From NCBI GenBank assembly GCA_035649235.1, contig DASRJX010000122.1, positions 1 through 11,323 of the forward strand: a stretch of 11,323 nucleotides of DNA. The letters run 5' to 3'. Position numbers and translations under genes: made by a program. Below, in pieces: positions 6,113-11,323 of the stretch; within the stretch, counting starts at the first letter, position 1; the number at the start of each line of letters is the position of its first letter. Origin of the DNA: DASRJX01 sp035649235 (lineage in GTDB: Bacteria > Acidobacteriota > Polarisedimenticolia > Gp22-AA2). A model generated the notes under the pieces. That model had not been told where the DNA came from and did no database searches. It saw nothing but the letters and a program-made list of their open reading frames with translations.

Positions 6113-7453
6113 GTGCGCAACGCAGAGACGAATTCCCGGGCGCGGGCCTGGCGCGGAGGAGAGGGTGTTCTGTTCCTCGTGGCGCTCCTCCTCCCGGCGG
6201 CTGAGCGCCTCGCGGCCGCCGCCTCCCCGCCTGCGCCAGCCGCGAGCTCGCCGGACGCGATCGCGGCCCGCGCCCGGCGGCTCCACGAACAGGCGATCGT
6301 CGTCGATACGCACGTCGACGCCCCGTATGCCCTCCTGAAGACATGGGCCGACGTGGCCCAGCGCGGCGCGACCCCGCACTTCGACATCCCGCGCGCCCGC
6401 GAGGGGGGGCTGACGGCGCCGTTCTTCGCCATCTACGTGCCGGCGTCATTCGCCGAGACGGGGGGCGCCGCGCGCCGCGCGCTCGAAGCGATCGACGTCG
6501 TCGACCGGGTGATCGACGCCCATCCCGCGGACCTCGTGCGGGCCGCTTCGGTGGCCGACATCCGGCAGGCCAAGAAGCAGGGCCGGATCGCCGTCCTGAT
6601 GGGGATCGAGGGCGGCCACGCCATCGAGGACTCGCTGGGAGCGTTGCGGGAGTTCCGGCGGCTCGGCGTGCGCTACATGACGCTGACGCACGTCAACACG
6701 AATCACTGGGCCGACTCGTCGGGTGCGTTCCGCCTGCCGGATTTCGATCCCGCCGCGTCGCGCCTTCACGGCGGGCTGAGCGGCTTCGGCCGTGTCGTGG
6801 TGCGCGAGATGAACCGCCTCGGCATGATGGTCGACGTGTCGCACGTCTCCGACGAGACCCTCTCCGACGTCCTGGCCGCCTCGCGGGCGCCGGTGTTCGC
6901 CTCGCACTCTTCCTGCCGGGCGATCGCCGCCATGCCGCGCAACCTCACCGACGACCAGATCCGCCGCATCGCCGCCGGAGGCGGCGTCGTCATGGTCAAC
7001 ATCGGCTCCTACTTCCTCGACCAGGCGTCGGTCGACGCCTACCGGGCCGACGAGGCGGCCGCCCGCCCGGAGTACGAGCGGATCAAGAAGGAGTTCGCCT
7101 CGGACCCGGCGAAGCGGGCCGAGGCCGTCGAGGCTCTGATGCACTCGCTGCCGAAGCACCGGACGGTCTGGTCGCGTGCCGTCGACCACATCGAGCACGT
7201 CCTGCGGGTGGGAGGCCCGGGCGCGGCGGGGCTGGGCACCGACTTCGACGGCATCGAGGATCCGCCCGAGGGTCTCGAGGACGTCTCCCTGCTCCCGAGG
7301 ATCACCGAGGAGCTGCTGCGCCGCGGCCACTCGCAGGACGTCGTCCGCGGCGTCCTGGGGGAGAACTTCCTGCGCTTCTTCGCCAGGGTCGAGGAGGTGG
7401 AGCGAGCCCTGGCCTCCGGGCCCCCCGCGACCGACACGCTGCCGGCGCCGTAG
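6113..7453 (+). CDS. Membrane dipeptidase family protein (peptidase M19), exported
   Basis: Zinc-dependent hydrolase that cleaves dipeptides, probably in the periplasm. From the GTG at 6113 it has 446 residues. An arginine-containing n-region, the hydrophobic core GVLFLVALLLP and an alanine-rich zone before about residue 40 form a signal peptide. All M19 metal ligands are visible: H67 and D69 (DTHVD), bridging E166 (GIEGGH), H244 (VSHVSD), H265 (ASHSSCRA) and D377 (GTDFDG). The enzyme should therefore be active. The frame is open upstream to 5825, but that part runs antisense through the neighbouring gene and is not M19-like; the GTG gives a clean signal peptide just behind a -10-like box. 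It converges on the LMF-like gene with 27 bp between stops. Substrate unknown; peptidoglycan or D-amino-acid dipeptides are possible. Confidence 0.94.
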   Translation: MRNAETNSRARAWRGGEGVLFLVALLLPAAERLAAAASPPAPAASSPDAIAARARRLHEQAIVVDTHVDAPYALLKTWADVAQRGATPHFDIPRAREGGLTAPFFAIYVPASFAETGGAARRALEAIDVVDRVIDAHPADLVRAASVADIRQAKKQGRIAVLMGIEGGHAIEDSLGALREFRRLGVRYMTLTHVNTNHWADSSGAFRLPDFDPAASRLHGGLSGFGRVVVREMNRLGMMVDVSHVSDETLSDVLAASRAPVFASHSSCRAIAAMPRNLTDDQIRRIAAGGGVVMVNIGSYFLDQASVDAYRADEAAARPEYERIKKEFASDPAKRAEAVEALMHSLPKHRTVWSRAVDHIEHVLRVGGPGAAGLGTDFDGIEDPPEGLEDVSLLPRITEELLRRGHSQDVVRGVLGENFLRFFARVEEVERALASGPPATDTLPAP

Positions 7454-7480
7454 CCCGGTGAAAGACCTGGGGAGAATTGG

Positions 7481-8968
7481 CTATCGGCGCAGGGACTGCG
7501 GCGGGCTGTAGAGGCCCCTCGGATCGCGGCGCCACCAGGCGCCCGTGGCCCGTCGGGTGGCGACATCGGTGAAGCGATAGTCGTACACGACTGAGCGGAT
7601 GTAGCGCGGCGGCGCGTCGGGGAAGGGGTTCCGCTCCATGAGGGCGAGCACGTCGGGCGATCCCTGCAGCAGGCGCGCCAGGAAGTTCTGGAACCAGGGC
7701 TGGTTCCGGTAGCTGCTGAGCGCCGCGAACCACATTTGCCAGTCGAGCCGCGGCTGGTGCGGCGCCACGAAGGCCGGCCGGCGCGTCACCTCGCCCGGCT
7801 TCCAGCGGAATTCGTACGGCCGCCAGTCCTGCCCGTCGTCGCTCCCCTCCACGACGATTTCCGGACGCTCGGTGGTCATCACGGCGAACAGGCCGTAGGC
7901 GTTGACGATCCGGAAGGGCCCGAGCGCGTCGCCGAGGCGGAGGACCGCCTGCGGCCACGGGGCCTGCCACCCGAACCGCGCGGTCATGTCGGCCAGCGAC
8001 AGGAGCGCGAGCATGGCGGCGAACGGGGCCACCACGGCGATCCCGTAGCGCCGGCGCGGCGCGCCCGCGGTCTCGGCCGGCGCGTGCGGGCGCCACCTCC
8101 CCGGCCAGACGCCATCGTCGAGGAGCGTGAGGCACAGCGCCAGGGTCAGCAGGTTGAAGAAGGCGTAGTTCCCCGTGGCGGTGATGAGGACCTGGAGCCC
8201 GGCGAGGAGCGCGCACGCGGCGCGCCGCAGCGGGCGCGGCGCCGCGATGCCCAGCGGCACGACCAGCTCGACGAAAAACATCAGCGCCACCGAGCAGGAC
8301 TGGAACCAGCCCGGCATCTGGTGCGCGTACCAGGCGCTCCAGGTCGGGATCGGCTGCGTCTCGTAGTGCACGTCGAGGGCGCGGAGGTTCCACCAGGTCG
8401 GGTCGCCGCTGGTCAGCTTCACCAGGCCCGACGAGAACATCAGGCGGAACAGCAGCCACCAGACGAGCCACAGGGCGAGGCGCGGCGGCCCGGCGCGGCA
8501 GGGGATCCGGCAGAACAGCCGCGGCGGCGCCATGAAGAGGGTGAGGAACCCGGCCTCCAGGAGCAGCGCGTCCCACTGGAAGTTCAGGAAGGTCCGGCAG
8601 ACCGACGCGAGGGAGAGATAGAGGATCCACGCGCCGGTGGCACACGGCAGCGGCAGGAGACCCGCGATCAGGAGGACCGCCAGCGCCGCCCCCGCGACGC
8701 ACAGCCCCTGGAGGACGGGATCCCCGGCGCCGACGAGCCAGCAGAGGGTCGGGACCCGCCAGTACGCCTGCGCGCCGATCTGGGAGCGCGCCGCCTCCAG
8801 GAAGGGCCCGGCCGGCAGGATGCCGTCGTGGCCCGCGAGGCCCTTGATCTGCACCCCCAGCGACCAGAAGGCTGCCAGGTAAACCAACCCCATCGCCCGC
8901 AGGAAGAGGCAGCGCGAAACGCCGTAGGTTGGCCGATCCGCCTGCCGCGGCGCGGGCGGCTCGATCAT
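7481..8968 (-). CDS. Lipase maturation factor (LMF1) family membrane protein
   Basis: A 495-residue multi-pass membrane protein. Landmarks match the LMF family: FNFQWDALLLEAGFL-like segment at 128-142, SSGLVKLTSGDPTWW (179-193), DVHYETQPIPTWSAWYAHQMPG (199-220, quoted in part: HYETQPIPT 201-209), NYAFFNLLT (267-275), and the soluble C-terminal signature APHQPRLDWQMWFAAL (402-417). Helices lie at about 22-42, 86-125, 164-180, 226-243, 250-285 and 308-328. In animals LMF1 helps lipoprotein lipase fold in the ER; the role of bacterial members is not established to my knowledge. The length is close to other bacterial members. No lipase gene is visible nearby; the neighbours are an M19 dipeptidase and a TauE permease. 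The start follows an extended -10 box by 6 nt and has no Shine-Dalgarno. Confidence 0.92.
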   Translation of the reverse strand: MIEPPAPRQADRPTYGVSRCLFLRAMGLVYLAAFWSLGVQIKGLAGHDGILPAGPFLEAARSQIGAQAYWRVPTLCWLVGAGDPVLQGLCVAGAALAVLLIAGLLPLPCATGAWILYLSLASVCRTFLNFQWDALLLEAGFLTLFMAPPRLFCRIPCRAGPPRLALWLVWWLLFRLMFSSGLVKLTSGDPTWWNLRALDVHYETQPIPTWSAWYAHQMPGWFQSCSVALMFFVELVVPLGIAAPRPLRRAACALLAGLQVLITATGNYAFFNLLTLALCLTLLDDGVWPGRWRPHAPAETAGAPRRRYGIAVVAPFAAMLALLSLADMTARFGWQAPWPQAVLRLGDALGPFRIVNAYGLFAVMTTERPEIVVEGSDDGQDWRPYEFRWKPGEVTRRPAFVAPHQPRLDWQMWFAALSSYRNQPWFQNFLARLLQGSPDVLALMERNPFPDAPPRYIRSVVYDYRFTDVATRRATGAWWRRDPRGLYSPPQSLRR

Positions 8969-8974
8969 GCGCGA

Positions 8975-8983
8975 ATTATGTCA
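8975..8983 (-). promoter_or_regulatory. Extended -10 promoter of the LMF-like gene
   Basis: On the minus strand, TGACATAAT (8983-8975) is an extended -10 element: TG, one base, then CATAAT (five of six). It ends 6 nt before the ATG at 8968, so transcription should start at or next to the start codon. No strong -35 box is needed for an extended -10. Confidence 0.55.
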
Positions 8984-9061
8984 CGCGGGCGCTCCGGCTC
9001 GGATAGGATGGCGCGGCCCCGGGCGCTCGATCGCGCCGCCGCTTTGGGCCGCGGACCTCGG

Positions 9062-9829
9062 ATGCATTTCACGACGCTCATCGCGTTGCTCCTGAGCGGC
9101 ACGATCGGCCTGTCGCTCGGCCTCATGGGTGGCGGCGGATCGATCCTGGCGCTGCCGGTCCTCGTCTACGTGGCCCGCATCGATCCCCGGCAGGCGGTGG
9201 CCATGTCGCTGGCGATCGTCGGCGCGACGAGCCTCGTGGCCAGCCTCATGCACCATCGGGGCGGCCATGTCGATCCGCGCGTCGGCACGGCCTTCGGCGT
9301 GGCGGGACTCCCGGCGGCCTATCTCGGGGCCCGGCTGACGCACCTCCTCCCGCCGCGCGTCCTGCTGCTCCTGTTCTCGCTCCTGATGCTGGTGGCCGGC
9401 ACGGTCATGCTGGTGCGCTCGCTGCGCGAGCGGCGGGAGGGGCCGCCCGAGGAGCGGCGCCGGCTGAGCGCCGTCGTCGCGGCGGGCTTCGGCGTCGGGT
9501 TCCTGACCGGGTTTCTCGGGATCGGCGGCGGCTTCATCATCGTGCCGGCGCTCGTCCTGTTCGCCGGGCTGCCGATGCCCTCCGCCGTCGGCACCTCGCT
9601 CCTGGTGATCGCCCTCAACTGCGCCGCGGGGCTGCTCGGACACCTGGGGGAGGGCCCCGTGCCGATCCTGCCGACGCTGTCGTTCACGGTCGTGGCGGTC
9701 ATCGGCGCCGTGACGGGGGAGCGGCTGGCGGGCCGCCTGTCGCCGCGCACCCTGCGGCGCGGCTTCGCGATCTTCATCCTCCTGCTCGGCTTCTACGTCC
9801 TGATCCGCAACGCGCGCGCCGTCGCCTGA
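9062..9829 (+). CDS. TauE/SafE family membrane permease
   Basis: Probable anion exporter or importer of the TauE/SafE (DUF81) family, whose members handle sulfonates, sulfite or other organic anions; the substrate here is unknown. The 255-residue product has about eight hydrophobic segments in two related halves. Each half carries the family glycine motif: LGLMGGGGSILALP (19-32) and TGFLGIGGGFIIVP (149-162), with the cytosolic linker RERREGPPEERRR (122-134) between. The start at 9062 (MHFTTLIALLL) places the first helix at the N-terminus. An in-frame ATG at 9008 would add 18 polar residues and overlaps a TAGGAT -10-like hexamer (9004-9009) that may serve this gene. The last 37 bp overlap the 3' end of the GNAT gene on the other strand. 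It diverges from the LMF-like gene. Confidence 0.9.
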   Translation: MHFTTLIALLLSGTIGLSLGLMGGGGSILALPVLVYVARIDPRQAVAMSLAIVGATSLVASLMHHRGGHVDPRVGTAFGVAGLPAAYLGARLTHLLPPRVLLLLFSLLMLVAGTVMLVRSLRERREGPPEERRRLSAVVAAGFGVGFLTGFLGIGGGFIIVPALVLFAGLPMPSAVGTSLLVIALNCAAGLLGHLGEGPVPILPTLSFTVVAVIGAVTGERLAGRLSPRTLRRGFAIFILLLGFYVLIRNARAVA

Positions 9830-10410
9830 GGGCCGGTCGCGGCCCGGCGCATGATTGGACGGGTCGGTGAGCGGCGGGCGCATTCCTCGAACCCGGCGCG
9901 CCGGAAGGCGCCGCTCAAGCCGGTCCAGGCGAACACGTCGGGCATGCGGGCACCGCGGGATTCAACGGGATAGCCTTCCACGAGACGGGCCCCGGCCCGT
10001 CCGGCCATCTCCGCCGCGGCCGCCAGCAGGCGGACGGTGAGGCCGCGGCGCCGGTACGGCCGCAGCACGAAAAAGCAGGTCACCGACCAGACCGGCTGGT
10101 CGTCGATCGGGCTCAGCACGCGCGATCGCGCCAGCCGCGGAAAATCCTCCCTCGGGCCGGCGGCGCACCAGGCGACCGGCTCGCGGTCGTGGTAGGCGAT
10201 CACGCCCCGTGCTGTGCCCTTGGCCACGAGGGTCTTGAAGGCGCGGCGGTTGCCGGCTCCTTTCCCTCGCTCGAACTCCGGCCGCGTCAGCCGCCAGTAC
10301 ATGCACCAGCATCCGCCGCACGCGCCCCGATCTCCGAACAGCCGCTCCAGATCGCTCCAGCGCGAGGGCGTCAGGGGCTTGAGGGTGAACCCATCCCGAT
10401 CCCGCGTCAT
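9793..10410 (-). CDS. GNAT family N-acetyltransferase
   Basis: A cytosolic acetyl-CoA-dependent acyltransferase with unknown acceptor, 205 residues. The central strand WSVTCFFVLRPYRRRGLTVRLL (108-129; key part RPYRRRGLT) matches the GNAT acetyl-CoA pyrophosphate-binding motif. After it come VEGYPVES (144-151) and the C-terminal AWTGLSGAFRRAGF (161-174) and RRSPTRPIMR (179-188), typical of a GNAT subfamily I recognise. The N-terminus carries an unusual cluster, GACGGCWCMYWR, with C31, C34 and C36. Residues after about 190 are low-complexity (RAATGPQATARA) and may be an extension caused by loss of an earlier stop; this part overlaps the end of the TauE gene. The ATG lies 6 nt behind an extended -10 box without Shine-Dalgarno. 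It diverges from the acylase gene. Confidence 0.9.
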   Translation of the reverse strand: MTRDRDGFTLKPLTPSRWSDLERLFGDRGACGGCWCMYWRLTRPEFERGKGAGNRRAFKTLVAKGTARGVIAYHDREPVAWCAAGPREDFPRLARSRVLSPIDDQPVWSVTCFFVLRPYRRRGLTVRLLAAAAEMAGRAGARLVEGYPVESRGARMPDVFAWTGLSGAFRRAGFEECARRSPTRPIMRRAATGPQATARALRIRT

Positions 10411-10416
10411 GGGCCG

Positions 10417-10425
10417 ATTATCACA
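10417..10425 (-). promoter_or_regulatory. Extended -10 promoter of the GNAT gene
   Basis: On the minus strand, TGTGATAAT (10425-10417) is an extended -10 element (TG, one base, GATAAT matching five of six). Six nucleotides separate it from the ATG at 10410. The arrangement is identical to that of the LMF-like gene, and it again predicts a leaderless mRNA. Confidence 0.55.
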
Positions 10426-10451
10426 GAAAGCGCGTTAGGATCGGGCGGTTC

Positions 10452-10459
10452 GGGGGGGG
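10452..10459 (+). promoter_or_regulatory. Eight-G tract as possible ribosome binding site of the acylase
   Basis: Eight G residues lie 10 nt before the ATG at 10470. A TAGGAT hexamer at 10436-10441 could be the -10 box, with transcription starting near 10448, so the tract would be in the leader. The same tract length precedes the 148-residue protein gene. Both assignments are tentative. Confidence 0.3.
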
Positions 10460-10469
10460 CACTCGCCGC

Positions 10470-11323
10470 ATGCGCTGGGTCAGGCGGATCGCGCTGGGAC
10501 TTCTGGCGCTCGTCCTCGTCGTCGTGCTGGCCGCGGCGGCGGGCGGCCTCTGGCTCTTCCTGACCCTTCGGGCCAGCCGTCCCCAGCTGGAGGGGGAGCG
10601 GGCCGTGGCGGGGCTGGAGGGTCCGGTGCGCATCGAGCGCGACGCGCTCGGCGTCCCGACCATCCGTGGTGGTTCGCGTCTCGACGTGGCGCGGGCCACC
10701 GGCTTCGTGCACGCGCAGGATCGTTTCTTCCAGATGGACCTGCTGCGGCGGCGGGCTTCCGGAGAGCTGGCGGCGCTGTTCGGTCCGGCCGTCATCACCT
10801 CCGATCGGGCCACCCGCCCGCACCGCTTCAAAGCCCTGGCCCGTCGCGTGATCGAGGCCTCGCCGCCCGAAGGACGCCGCCTCATCGAGGCGTACACCGA
10901 GGGCGTGAACGCCGGTCTCGAGGCGCTCGGCGCCCCGCCGTTCGAGTATCTGGCGCTGCGGGAGCGGGCGGTCCCCTGGCGTCCCGAGGATTCGGTGCTC
11001 GTCATTCTGGCGATGTTCCTCGACCTCAACGACGACAACGGCAGCCGCGACGCCGCGCTCGGGCTCATGCGCGACACGCTTCCGCGCCCGCTGTTCGAGT
11101 TCCTGGCCCCGCGCGGCACCGAGTGGGACGCTCCGATGCGAGGCGATCCGTTCGCGATGCCGCCCGTGCCTGGTCCCGAGGTGCTGGACCTGAGGAGGGC
11201 ACGCGGAGACCCGGGCCCGGCGGCCCGGGACCAGCCGGTCGCCCGCTTGCGAGGCGCGGGCGACGAGGCAGGGGCCGAACTCCCGCGCCAGGCTGCCGGC
11301 AGCAACAACTGGGCGGTGGCCGG
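10470..11323 (+). CDS. Penicillin acylase family protein (peptidase S45), 5' part
   Basis: Ntn-hydrolase that cleaves amide bonds, such as those of beta-lactams or N-acyl homoserine lactones, after self-cleavage into alpha and beta chains; substrate unknown. The window holds 284 full codons. An uncleaved anchor or signal helix covers about 7-32 (IALGLLALVLVVVLAAAAGG). The alpha-chain signature follows: VRIERDALGVPTIRGGS (53-69), ATGFVHAQDRFFQMDLLRR (76-94), SGELAALFG (97-105), and later AYTEGVNAGL (141-150). Near the right edge is GSNNWAVAG, where S278 is the new N-terminal nucleophile of the beta chain. A proline/arginine-rich linker (about 230-276) precedes it and is probably the removed spacer. 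The beta chain, normally 500 residues or more, lies beyond the window. It diverges from the GNAT gene across 59 bp. Confidence 0.93.
   Translation, partial: MRWVRRIALGLLALVLVVVLAAAAGGLWLFLTLRASRPQLEGERAVAGLEGPVRIERDALGVPTIRGGSRLDVARATGFVHAQDRFFQMDLLRRRASGELAALFGPAVITSDRATRPHRFKALARRVIEASPPEGRRLIEAYTEGVNAGLEALGAPPFEYLALRERAVPWRPEDSVLVILAMFLDLNDDNGSRDAALGLMRDTLPRPLFEFLAPRGTEWDAPMRGDPFAMPPVPGPEVLDLRRARGDPGPAARDQPVARLRGAGDEAGAELPRQAAGSNNWAVA

Noticed and set aside
7736..9061. Upstream extension of the TauE frame to 7736
   Set aside because: It is antisense to the LMF-like gene and is low-complexity Arg/Glu/Gln sequence; TauE homology starts at 9062.

Overview
The window is a high-GC bacterial chromosomal segment carrying mostly ordinary single-copy genes. 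My tentative guess is Acidobacteriota or a similar GC-rich soil or sediment lineage. This rests on codon bias towards G/C and on the mix of a lipase-maturation-factor-like membrane protein, an M19 dipeptidase, an S45 acylase and a small 'HDFxPNxxxFHV' protein. There is no rRNA or marker gene to prove it. The last gene runs off the right edge and the left edge starts inside a serS fragment, so this may be a whole metagenomic contig.

Layout. 1-345: an exact 107-bp copy of an internal piece of serS, then about 240 bp without a convincing gene, ending in a consensus-like promoter. 346-1623: serS (seryl-tRNA synthetase). 1643-2509: exported PAP2-type phosphatase. 2547-3371: class I SAM methyltransferase. 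3402-5429 (-): CPA2 cation:proton antiporter with cytoplasmic RCK domains. 5492-5576: tRNA-Ser(UGA). 5596-6042 (-): small uncharacterised protein. 6113-7453: exported M19 dipeptidase. 7481-8968 (-): lipase-maturation-factor family membrane protein. 9062-9829: TauE/SafE permease. 9793-10410 (-): GNAT acetyltransferase. 10470-11323: 5' part of a penicillin-acylase family Ntn hydrolase, cut just after its catalytic serine.

The genes do not form an obvious pathway. From 2547 onward every gene lies on the opposite strand to its neighbour, so most are probably single-gene transcripts. Several starts have a good -10 hexamer only 6-9 nt upstream and no Shine-Dalgarno, which suggests leaderless mRNAs. 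This holds clearly for serS, the methyltransferase, the LMF-like gene and the GNAT gene, and perhaps for the dipeptidase. Two other genes have an eight-G tract before the start instead. I see no prophage, transposon, CRISPR array or defence system. The points most worth checking are the serS fragment at the left edge, the leaderless promoter pattern, and a PAP2 enzyme that lacks the conserved motif-3 arginine.
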